A stretch of DNA of 64,000 nt from Glandiceps talaboti (Eukaryota; Hemichordata; Enteropneusta; Spengelidae), in NCBI RefSeq assembly GCF_964340395.1, contig NC_135570.1:17263322-17327321 (forward strand), in the 5' to 3' direction. The translations under genes were made by a program, and so were the position numbers. How positions within the stretch are numbered: position 1 is the first letter of the stretch; each line of letters opens with the position of its first letter. The notes below the pieces were generated by a model. That model was not told where the DNA came from. It did not search any database and saw nothing but the letters and a program-made list of their open reading frames with translations. Positions 41,491-54,700 of the stretch are shown here, one piece after another.

Positions 41491-42976
41491 GTGAATTTAT
41501 AAAGCGCCAGTTTCCACTACGATGTAGAGTTCAGAGACACTGAACAATGGCAGTGCATTCGATAGTCTTGCTGCTAGACGTTCGGGCTTTCTTTCGATGC
41601 TATAACTATAAGCGAACAAAGTTCGCATGTGAGGACCTGCCCGAACAGTCTAGCGAATGTCATTTTCAGACCGGACATTCCATTGAGAATGAGATTACAT
41701 TGAGTGGTGGGTTGGGCCATCTAATGATCTATGCATATATATACTTTAATATATTCAATAACCTATGACCTCGGGGAATCTCTGCATGCAAGTGTTGACA
41801 AACACATTTACGTCATTACTATGGCTTATCGGTTTATGGTAATTGTGAGTTTGATGAGTGTGTAGACGTTGTCATTCACACATTTCAGTTAACGCATTGG
41901 TGGTTATTTATACAAGCCCCTCCTAAAGATGAATATGCATGAAAATTTAGCTATTGTCCTCTGTTTGTGCTTGTCGCTAATACGGTTCTCTGATTGGCTG
42001 TTATTTATATCCTGATGACATTCGCTAGACCTCTCATGTTCCATCCTCGATAGCGTTGTTTGGCTGTGTGTCGTATTTTATCGGAAGAACATCCGAGGGC
42101 TAGCTGATAGACTATGCATTCGATAGATGGGGTGCAGCACATGAGAATGCACATCTTCCATACGACAACAGTTTGTACTTGGGTTCGTGCAATAAACATT
42201 TCACACTTGTCCTGGGAGTTTGCTTCAAGTCAATGAATTAGGTCAGATATGTAGGTTGGCGATAGTCCATTCAGAGATTTGTAAGTGAGCAATAACAGCT
42301 TATATTTGATTCTATCCTGCACTGGTAGCCAGTGGAGCTCTCCCCTATTTAAACGGTGAACACCCTGTGTTATCTTGCAACAGGGTTGGATAGGCAACTG
42401 GACACCTATAGCTAGCATGGATCAGCATATGGATAAACATTTTTAAAAACTGTACAGTTGTTCTACAATGCCATTGATGCTATTTTTATCTATGATGGTC
42501 TGTTTACTTTCATAAATGACAACAGTTTGTCTTTTAGTTAGTTTGCTACTAAGTTCCCATGGAAGCAAATTTGATGGTTATGGTTACCTATGTTTCTATA
42601 TTTAATTTCCAGACACCGATGGTCTCATCAGTCAGTCCCTTTTAGCTGGTAACTTTGAAGCCGCTGTAGAAGTATGTTTAAAGGCAGACAGGTTAGCTGA
42701 TGCTGTGGTTTTAGCCATTGCTGGAGGTACACATTTACTAGCCAAGACACAGAGGAAATACTTTGAGAAAATGAAATCACCAACATCAAGGGTAAGTTTG
42801 AAAAAGGACTTTGGCTTGACAACGTTATGTAATGCTGTTTAGTATAATGTGCAAAATTATTACAAGGTGAAATTACATCATCATAACATGACAGATGATT
42901 GCCCTCAGGCCTTGAAATTAATTTTTTGAGCACAACTGAACTGATAAGGTTCATTAGTGCTATAGTAATAATAAAG

Positions 42977-43051
<75 letters not shown>

Positions 43052-46000
43052 GTGGATGGATGTCTGTGTGTGTGTGTGGATGTGTGTAAACAACTTAAAG
43101 TAAAAAAACACTAGACCAATTGCCCTGATATTTGGTGGGTGCATTTCCATGGGTGTCTAGTTGGGAAATTGTTCAAATCAAAATTATCTTTCCACCGGTG
43201 CAGAATTTTGGTAAAAAATGTGATTTTTGGTTAAAAAAGTGGGCAGATTGGTTTGAAATTTGGTGGGAACATTCTTAAGGGTGTTTAGATTAAGAATTGT
43301 TCATGACATGATGATCCCATCAGTGATATGCAAATCAGGCTAAAAATGTGTCGTTTTGGTCAAAAGTCTTTAATTCCAAAAGTACTGAACGGATAGGGCT
43401 GAAATTTAATGGTAATGCATCTAGGGATGTATGGATGAAGAAATATTAATCATCAGTGCTATGCAAATTAGGTGTAAAAAATATGAATTTGATCAAAAAT
43501 TGTATCTCAAAAAGTACTTGGTCATCGAGACTAAAACTTGGTGAGATGTTTCTAGAAGTGTTATTCTGCAGATTTTCTTCAAAATATTTTGACACAATTG
43601 ACCCAAGCAACCATGACCATACCCTTAGCAACATTGAAATGGCAGTATATTTTGGTTAAATAACAACATCTGGGAGGCAAGTGAGTAAACATTCAGAAAA
43701 ATGTATGCAAATATCCCTAGCAACTATGACCACGCCCATAGCAACAGCCAAACGGTCATGTATTTCACAAAGATGACAATATGGAACTTGCAATCCAGAC
43801 TGAGCATGCTCAGATGCAAAGGACTATGGGATTATCTGCGGTTATGGTAATATCTTATCTGGAGTAACCGATGAAATAAACCTCCCACATTGGTCAAGCT
43901 AAATATGAGTTGATCATTCGTGGTTATAAACAATGTAACAATATTGTTTACAATACTAATTGATAAGTATTTATTTCCCATGATGTAACATTCAACATGG
44001 TGGGTTTGCAAGTTCCCTATTGAACAAATATTCAAAAAATGTATGTAAATTTACCTAGCAACAAGACCATGCCCATAGCAACAGCCAAATGATCACATAT
44101 ATTGCAGAGTAACAACAGGGATTAATAGACAATTGAATAAACATTCTAAACATGTATGTAAATTTGCTTAGCACATAATCACATATATTGCAAAGATAAC
44201 AGGAATTCATACACAAGTGAACAAAAACATTCAAAAATGTATGCAAATATATCTAGCAACATGACCACACCCATAGCAACAGCCAAATGATCGCATATAT
44301 CGCAAAGATAGCAACATGGCTGGATAGGCAACTGGATTCAGCAAATGAATACCTATTGTTAGCATGGACTAGCATATGGATAAACAATTTTAAAAAACTG
44401 TACAGTTGTGCTACTGTATTTTTGAGGAATGCAATGTGCCTTTTAACAATTTTTGAAGTATAATTTTGAAAATGATGGAAACATTCTGAGTTAACATTGC
44501 AGCAAAATCTACCAGTCCAGTCTGGTCCAGCCTGAAGATTTAGCTGCCCTAGGCTGCTGGGCCTGCGTTAATTTCGAGCCCTGGCCCTCTAGTGGTTCAT
44601 TTGAAATTGAATGTTTTACTTTGTCTAAAGTTCATGAATTGTATTCATTTAACATTTTTTGGATTATGAAATTTAAAGTTGGAAGCTCGACAAAAAGTCA
44701 CAATACAGACACTAGTAGTTTATATCTATGTAACTTTACTGTAAGAAAAATATTGAATTGGGAAAGCAACATGGCCATAGCATAATACTATACAAGTAGG
44801 TAAAATTTATAAAATATTTTCACCGTCAGGCATACAAACAAAAAGCACAGAGTTAGCGTTCATCAATATTAATATACATGTAGATATTATAGCTTTTACA
44901 AATCTGGTTGTACATGCGTGATGCTTTTAGAATGACTCGCCAGAAATTAGTGAATTGCAATACTGCACTTCTTGCTAACATTAATTCTCTGAACTTCATG
45001 TGCGATATAATACACTGATGTAGCTAGATTGATGTAGGCTTGATGTTTCACTCGTGGGACATTATGTTTTTGAGACAGAATTAGAAATATTTCAACTCTA
45101 GACTAACAATAACAGAGACACAATAAACACAGCAGGATCCTTTGCCCAATCACATTGAACACTGATAAGCATTGCTATTCTTTCATAGTGCAGTAAAAAC
45201 AGGTTTGTAATCATCATAATGAAAACATTACACATGGACTTGATGATTTTAATTGCTTCAGTTGTTTTATTTTCCAACTGATAATCAACTTGACTACTTC
45301 TGGATCCCCACTAAGTACAGCACCTATGCAATTGTTTGTTTTGCATTAGAAATTGTCTGAGGGTATGTATTAAATGTCATGTGACATGAGTGAAACACCA
45401 AGCTTACATCATATTAACTGTAAATGTCATGTTACATGAGTGAAACACCAAGCCTACATCATTTTAACTGTAAATGTCATGTTACATGAGTGAAATGCCA
45501 AGCTTACATCATTTTAACTAAATGTCATGTGACATGAGTGAAACACCAAGCTTACATCATTTTAACTGTAAATGTCATGTGACATGAGTGAAATGCCAAG
45601 TTTACATCATATTAACTAAATGTCATGTGACACGAGTGAAATGCCAAGCTTACATCATTTTAACTGTAAATGTCATGTGACATGAGTGAAATGCCAAGCT
45701 TACATCATTAGTCCCCGCGGACGAAGTCCGGAACGGGGACTTATAGATTGGGTTCCGTCTGTCCGTCCGTGCGTCCGTGCGTCCGTGTGTCCGTCCGTCC
45801 GTCCGTCCGCAGCTGTTTCTTGGAGATGCCTGGACCGATTTTTTTCAAACTTGGTACAGGGGCAACATACTATGGCATACATATGCACGTCAATTTGTTT
45901 TATGATACGATCCAATATGGCCGCCTAGCAACCATTTTGTTTGCGGATTTTCCCTGTCTAAAGCCATAACTCAGACATGCTTTAACAGATCTCATTCAAA

Positions 46001-49000
46001 GTTGGTATTAGGACAGTGTTCTATGACATACATGTGCAAATTCATTGTTGTCATGATACGATCCAATATGGCCGCCTAGCAGCCATTTTGTTTGTGAATT
46101 TTCATGTCCAAAGCCATAACTCAGACATGCTTGAACAGATCTCATTCAAAGTTGGTATTAGGACAGTGTTCTATGACATACATGTGCATATCAATTTTCA
46201 TTGTGATACGATCCAATATGGCTGCCTGGTAGCCATTTTGTTTGTGAATTTTCATGTCCAAAGCCATAACTCAGACATGCTTGAACAGATCTCAATCAAA
46301 GTTGGTATTAGGACAGTGTTCTATGACATACATGTGTATATCCATTTTCGTCGTGATATGATCCAATATGGCTGCCTGCCAGCCATTTTGTTTGTGAATT
46401 TTCCATGTCCAAAGCCATAACTCAGACATGCTTAAACAGATCTCATTCAAAGTTGGTATTAGGACAGTGTTCTATGACATACATGTGCATATCCATTTTC
46501 GTTGTGATACGATCCAATATGGCTGCCTGGCAGCCATTTTGTTTGCGAATTTTCATGTCCAAAGCCATAACTCGGACATGCTTGAACAGATCTCATTTAA
46601 AGTTGGTATTAGGACAGTGTTCTATGACATACATGTGCATATCCATTTTCGTCGTGATACAATCCAATGTTTTTGTTTGTGAATTTTCCATGTCCAAAGC
46701 CATAACTCAGACTCCATTTTCATTATGATATGATCCCCCATACCCAACCAATCCTTTATTGTTGGAGGCATATTCCATGTCCAACAAGCACACACAACAT
46801 ATCTAAGTCTGTTTGTTTTAGGTTCACAAATGTTGTTGCGTGATCAGAGTAGTGATAATTCCTTAAAACCCAATTATAGCGGGGACTATGTCATTATCAA
46901 TGACTTGTTTTAGCTGTAAAGTATGACAGTCTGTAAAATGTGAAAGGTTCTAGGAGTTAGATTTATAAATCTTGTCAAAAACAAATTCCTTAAGAAGTAG
47001 CTGGTTCTTTTTGCCAGCCTTTATATATATATATAACTCGGTGAGTATCAATCTGCTAAGACAGTGCTCTATACCACAGTGGCAGAGCGTAATAGTACCC
47101 CACAATGGAAGTTACACAGTTACACAGTACATTTCTTCCAAGCATAAAAAATAGGCTATATATATATATATGTTACCAGCCTCTGCCTACGAGACCAACC
47201 CAAATGAGAGTCTGGTAAAACGAGAGTTCAACTCGCCTGCACAGGAAGTAGCCTCTGGAGCAGTGCATCATGGGGAGTACTTCACATCCAACATTGCAGG
47301 CTGAATGATTTGGGTACCTTTGCTACAGATAATCACTTCCCAAGCAACTGATAATAATAATAACAAACAGGCCTCGTAAGCCTATTTTTTATGCTTGGAA
47401 GAAATGTAGTGTGTAACTTCCATTGTGGGGTACTAGTTGGAATGTGGCTTTCCCAGACTCTTATTAGGGGTGGTCTCATAGGCAGAACCTCCAGCTGTGA
47501 GAGTCTGGGTAACCAAGACTATATATAGTGAAATGCAGTAAAAGGTTTATGTGACTGATATTTGTTATAACAGATGTTGACTGCAAACCTTAAAACTTTT
47601 CTTTTTCAGTTGATCTCTGCAATTGTAACTAAAGATTGGTCAGATATTGTGAATTGTTGTGAGCTAGATAACTGGTCAGAAGCACTGGCAGCATTGATGA
47701 CTTATGCTAAAGCAGAAGAATTTGGTACTTTATGTGGTAAGTCTTGTGTCTAGCAAATTGTACAGCATTAGAATGTGCAGTATGATTGAACACTGTATTC
47801 TCCACAGTGCGGTATCCAGGTATTTCAATCAAAGGTATGTTACATGTAGTCCCCTAAATATCTCAAAGATACATTAGTCCCCTAAATATCTCAAAGATAC
47901 ATTAGTCCCCTAAATATCTCAAAGATGTATTAGTCCCCTAAATATCTCAAAGATGTATTAGTCCCCTAAATATCTCAAAGATGTATTAGTCCCCAAAATA
48001 TCTCAAAGATGTATTAGTCCCCTAAATATCTCAAAGATGTATTAGTCCCCTAAATATCTCAAAGATACATTAGTCCCCTAAATATCTCAAAGATGTATTA
48101 GTCCCCTAAATATCTCAAAGATGTATTAGTCCCCTATATCTCAAAGATACAAGTATTAAAATCATAAATTAGTCATGCCAGATATAGGAACAATGTTCTG
48201 TAGAGATTGTTGCAAAGAATAATAACAAAATGTAGATACCATGTGTCATTGAGTTTCACTTCAACTGGATTTCTTTTCACTGCTTTCACATTGGCCATAC
48301 ACAAACATATAGGGATCAACCTGAATGTAATGTTGAAGCAATGAATGGTTGAGAAGTACACAGCTATTTAGTCCCTGTCAGACGAAGTCCCGGACGGGGA
48401 CTTATGGATTGGGTTCCGTCTGTCCATCCGTCCGTCTGTCCGTCCGCAGCCGTTTCTTGGAGATGCCTGGACCGATTTTGTTCAAACTTGGTACAGGGGC
48501 AACATACAATGGCATACATATGCACGTCAATTTGTTTCATGATGCGATCCAATATGGCCGCCTAGCAGCCATTTTGTTTGCAAATTTTCCCTGTCTAAAG
48601 CCATAACTCAAACATGCTTGAACAGATCTCATTCAGAGTTGGTACTAAGACAGTGTTCTATGACATACATGTGCATATTCGTTGTTGTTGTGATACGATC
48701 CAATATGGCCGCCTGGCAGCCATTTTGTTTGCGATTTTTCTATGTCCAAAGCCATAACTCAGACATGCTTGAACAGATCTCATTCAAAGTTGGCTTTAGG
48801 ACAGTGTTCTATGACATACATGTGCATATTCATTGTTGTAGGGATACGATCCAATATGGCCACCTGGCAGCCATTTTGTTTGCGATTTTTCTATGTCCAA
48901 AGCCATAACTTAGACATGCTTGAACAGATCACATTCAAAGTTGGTATTAGGACAGTGTTCTATGACATAAATGTGCATATTCATTGTCGTTGTAATACGA

Positions 49001-51750
49001 TACAATATGGCCACCTGGCAGCCATTTTGTTTGCGATTTTTCTATGTCCAAAGCCATAACTCAGACATGCTTGAACAGATCACATTCAAAGTTGGTATTA
49101 GGACAGTGTTCTATGACATACATGTGCATATCCATTTTCGTTGTGATACAATCCCCCATACCCGACCAATCCTTTATTGTTGTAGGCATGTTCCATGTCC
49201 AACAAGCAAACACAACATATCTAAGTCTGTTTGATTTAGGTTCACAAGTGTTGTTGCGTGATCAGAGTAGTGATAATTCCTTAAAACCCAATCATAGCGG
49301 GGACTATGTCATTCTCAATGTCTTGTTTTGAAATACATCGCTTGTGGTTGTGTCGATGTGAACCCGTACTCGCCATGTGACACGGTGGTGTTATATTTGC
49401 CTAAGTCTAGAAACGAATACGACGTGAATAGTAATACATGTAGTTTGACTGCTTTCAGAGATGACACCATGGGTTTTGGAAATAGAACAAGTTTAATCAA
49501 TCATAAAACAGCCTTCACCGAATTTTGAAAAACAAAACGTGGAAGGAAAATCATTTGACGAGATCGTGTGTACATAATACATCGACGCCGTACTTCTGAA
49601 CTTATGCTAAACTCGGAGTGTGGGCGATACTTCTGCGGGCACCTGATTCTGTCAGAAGCACATGCTCACGATGACAAAAATTGTCATCCATCAAACGTTT
49701 TTTTCTTCTTCTTTAAATTTATAACAATTGACAAAAATGCCGACACTCAACGTTTTACAAATACTAAAACATCTTTACGGCAGACTCTCACACTCCCCGT
49801 GTGTGTTACTCAGGAAGTTGTCGTAGAGGGCGCATCAGACTCCCCAGCAAAATGTCAATTACTCTTAGTTGGTCAAAGTTTGTGGCTGTGTTACTGCTTA
49901 TTGGCAGTATGCCCTTTGCTTGTTCCGACTCCAGTGCGTCTAAATAAAAATGTATGAGTGGATTTACATAGATTTATTGATAAATTCACCTGCCGTCCTA
50001 GCCCACACAAACACCTTAATATTCACGGGATTTTTACCAAAACCTAATCAAGTCTTGCCATTACCCTACGGAATACGTCTTCAAAATTTCGTTTAAATTG
50101 AGCAAGCCATTATGTAGAAAGCGATGACACAGACAGACAGACAGACAGACAGACACACACACAGACTTCCACCCATAAGAAAGAAAAAAATGTACTCTTT
50201 AATAATTGACAAATAACACATTTTATTATTTTCATGTCTTGTAGATGCTCTTGGAAAACGTCTTGAAAGTGAGAGAGATGGTGCAATGAGTGCCAATGCC
50301 TGTTTGTGTTATATTAGTTCTGGTAATGTTGATAATTTAGTGTCATGTTGGACTAAGTTATCAGCCAATAACAGTTCACCACAAACACTACAGGTAAGGG
50401 GGGCTTTCAAAACTGTCATGTATATTTATATTATTTTGACCCATTCACATCTATTTGTTCAGGAAATACAGTGAAATATCTGTGTAATCTCTCTATCACT
50501 CTATTCACCTCTTAAAGATTTCTTTTTCACACCCCACTTGTTTTGTACACACCTCACTGTATGAATCAGTCAGGGTTTACTACAACTACATAATCAACCC
50601 AGCAGACAGTCCACATATGTATTGGAGAGCCAGAAAGACTCCAGCAAAAACCTAACTATATTTTGTGTCCTATAAAATGTAAAGCTTGTTTAAAATAATG
50701 ACCACACTATGGAAAGTATAGAACACCTAGTATTTAAAATTACCAGTCATGTATTCAGTCTGTAAGGTACGCCATTACGGGGCGCCCTCAAACATCAGGC
50801 AAGGCTGTCGAGGGCAAAACGTCACGACGTATCTTACAGTCTATCATGTGTTCAGTACACTTTGAATAGTTTGTCTATGCCATTACTTGTTAAGGACCTG
50901 ATTGAAAAAGTGATGATTTTGAAACGAGCTGTAGAACAGAGAAAAGGCCGTGGCAGTGAAGGAACCAGTGGAGTTTTAGCCAACAAACTTAGTCAGTATG
51001 CCAAGCTACTTGCTGCACAAGGAAGTCTTGGTACTGCCATGCAGTACTTGGGACAATCTCAAGAGGTAGGATTATTACAAGATTGTGTAGTTGTGACTAT
51101 CTCGTGTCAATGTTAATATTGTGAAAGCCAAATCCATAGTATCTGTCAATAAGTATTCAAGACTAATATTGGAATCCTGTTATTTGGATTACTACTGTCT
51201 TGTCAGTGAAGCCATAAGGATTATGTAGAATCAGTCTTTTTGTTCAGGACCAACATTTTCTTTAGTTCTGCATTCTAGACAACTGTTTATTACACCCAAA
51301 ATTTAATCCCAATCTGACCATGGCCTTTACATGTAAAGACAACATGTGTGCCAACAATTGTGAAGTATTCTTCCAAGGTTTCAATCCACACCAAGAGAAA
51401 TGTGAATGATGGAAAATGTTTCGTTGCTGATTGCAGTTGGCATGACAGTTTGGCACTTTTACTATTCATTAATTGATTCTGAATACCTTTGTATCCCAAA
51501 AGTGCAAAAGTAGGGTGTACCAAACATGTGTATTATTTATTTAAGACACTTATCTTTTAGCTGTAGAAATGTCTTCCTAGTTGTAACTTATGATGTGTAT
51601 ATTTGAATGTTTACAGCAAACAATATTAGAATTACAAGATCGTCTGTACTGGGCACAAGGTAACAGTGCAGCAGGTCAGCAGGTACCACCATTCCCATTC
51701 AACAAAATACATGTCAGATCAGAACCTGTACCTGAACCAGTACAAAATGT

Positions 51751-51781
<31 letters not shown>

Positions 51782-54700
51782 AAATATGAACAGGTAAGTT
51801 ACAGAAATGATCGTTTGTGGTGACTTGTGATCACAGTTATAGATACAGAACATTAAGATAGCATGCATGACTTGTGATCACAGTTATAGATACAGAACAT
51901 TAAGATAGCATGCATGACTTGTGATCACAGTTATAGATACAGAACATTAAGATAGTATGCATGACTTGTGATCACAGTTATAGATACAGAACATTAAGAT
52001 AGTATGCATGACTTGTGATCACAGTTATAGATACAGAACATTAAGATAGTATGCATGACTTGTGATCACAGTTATAGATACAGAACATTAAGATAGTATG
52101 CATGACTTGTGATCACAGTTATAGATATAGAACATTAAGATAGTATGCATGACTTGTGATCACAGTTATAGATACAGAACATTAAGATAGTATGCATGAC
52201 TTGTGATCACAGTTATAGATACAGAACATTAAGATAGTATGCATGACTTGTGATCACAGTTATAGATATAGAACATTAAGATAGTATGCATGACTTGTGA
52301 TCACAGTTATAGATACAGAACATTAAGATAGTATGCATGACTTGAGATCACAGTTATAGATACAGAACATTAAGATAGTATGCATGACTTGTGATCACAG
52401 TTATAGATACAGAACATTAAGATAGCATGCATGACTTGTGATCACAGTTATAGATACAGAACATTAAGATAGTATGCATGACTTGTGATCACAGTTATAG
52501 ATACAGAACATTAAGATAGCATGCATGACTTGTGATCACAGTTATAGATACAGAACATTAAGATAGCATGCATGACTTGTGATCACAGTTATAGATACAG
52601 AACATTAAGATAGTATGCATGACTTGTGATCACAGTTATAGATACAGAACATTAAGATAGCATGCATGACTTGTAATCACAGTTATAGATACAGAACATT
52701 AAGATAGTATGCATGACTTGTGATCACAGTTATAGATACAGAACATTAAGATAGTATGCATGACTTGTGATCACAGTTATAGATACAGAACATTAAGATA
52801 GCATGCATGACTTGTCATCACAGTTATATGTTGTGTTAATCACCCAGTGATCACAGTTATATGTTGTGTTAATCACCCAGGGAATTTGACTTTTGTGTAT
52901 CCCTAACTTCCTTAATGTTGATAAAGAATCAATCTCAGATGTTTGGGTTATCCAATAGTAAAACTGCTTAGGTAGTGACAGTGACAATATTTTATCAAAA
53001 AAGGTGTAAATGTGGTTGTAATGTCCAATTTGATTGGTTGATATGCCAGAACTAGTTACAATGTAGTTCAAAGACATATATTGATTGGTTTATGACTGCT
53101 AATTATATGTCTAATTGACATTGTAATCCCATTTTAGAAATAAATTTAAGGAGTGAATGGCCAAGGTGTATTATCTGATGTAGTATGATTTGAATTCATG
53201 ACTGATTGAATAGTGTTTTGTTTTATTTTACAGAGTGTTGGAGTTAATTCATTCCAAACAACCACTGTTTCAAGTAGTCAATATTATGCCTCACAAGTTA
53301 TGTCTCAGGCACAGCAAAAATCACAACAACAATTTGCTTATCAAGATCAGATTGCTAACCAGCCTGGTGGGGCCTATGATAGCACTCCACCTACAACTGC
53401 TGAATCAGGTTCTCCAAACATTTACTCAAAACAGGGTGGCTTTGGTGGCAAGTACCCAACATACCCACAAAGTACTCAAGTGCAGAGTTATAGCTATAGT
53501 TCTCAACCCAATTACAGTCAAGCACAACCAGGCTTTCCATCATATGGACCAACACCAAGTAGTATGTTTTCTAGCACACCGAGTAGTTACAGTACCAGTA
53601 CAGCGCCCTCTACCAGTCAACCTTACATGACCCCAGATCAAACTGGATACAGCCAAACAGCAGGACCCACCCCAGGGGCACCCAGTGTATCATCACAACA
53701 GCCTACTATGCCCCCTGCATCAGAAGTGGCACCAGGATGGAATGATACTCCATACATCAGATCTAGTAAAAAGGTAAAAGTTCCAGTGTTCTCCTTAGCA
53801 TAGCGCAAGCATGTTGATACCGCCATGCTTGGAACGCTGGCTGCCATGCTTGGAACTCAGGCTGTCATGCTTGAAGTTTGTTGACTATGTGTTGTCTTGA
53901 GCTTGTGCAAAGCAACCATCCTATAATTTACATAGTACATAAACTGCCAATCACAACATAACAAGCGGTCGTTGACACTTAACAAGTTGATAATTATTGT
54001 TTACAACAACACTAGCATTTCACACATTTGTAGTCTTTCAATACACATGGTGGATTTGGCAGTGTCTAAGAGAGATATCCACTCTTTACCTAATAATACA
54101 AATTCAATGGTGTGAACACTGATCTTATCAAACTGAGAACACTGAGTCTGGATACATTTATTTGATTATTGAGTCTTTTGTCTGTATCTTGTATGGCAGA
54201 CAGAATGGCTACACAAGATTTAGGTCACATGATATACAAAATATGGCATGAAAGCTGATGTGATTTGCTGCTGTATAATTCAAATGTCAAGTACTAAAGG
54301 GAACAGTTACATGTCATTCTATTTTACGACTTAAAAAAAAAAAAGCTGATTGACTGCCGTATTTGTTATAATAATCCATGCTGTTTACCTAATACAGACT
54401 CCATTCAAATGATTATACCCATGTTATCTAAGGAAACCGTTAATTTTTAGAACTTGACCTTTAACCTTGACTGTCATCTTCAAGGTCAAACAGCCAACAC
54501 TTCTCTGTGCAGTCATATATTATCATAGTAAATTCAGTTTCCCTTTAACATTGAAATAGTTAGCTAAAGTCGATCAAAACCTTACAAGAGGCATTCAATT
54601 TATATCCAGTTTTGTTGACAATCTGGATTTGAGAAAACACCCACAATTTAGTGTGTTAATACTTTCTCTTTGCATTTTTCTTTTGCTAGAAGGCTACACC

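Noticed and set aside
42905-43150. [12 protein letters not shown] peptide frame
   Set aside because: Translation of the (TGTC)n microsatellite in family B.
9066-49331. Open frames inside family A copies ([38 protein letters not shown] and similar)
   Set aside because: The same peptides appear in every copy only because the DNA is repeated, in several frames at once, with no conserved protein signature and variable unit number.
49568-49957. 129-residue frame in intron 13
   Set aside because: Contains homopolymeric FFFFF stretch, no known motif, and no supporting splice signals.
50760-50839. Candidate miRNA precursor
   Set aside because: Size fits, but the stem has bulges and several GC-rich mismatches, and no seed or conservation evidence is available; kept only as a hairpin.
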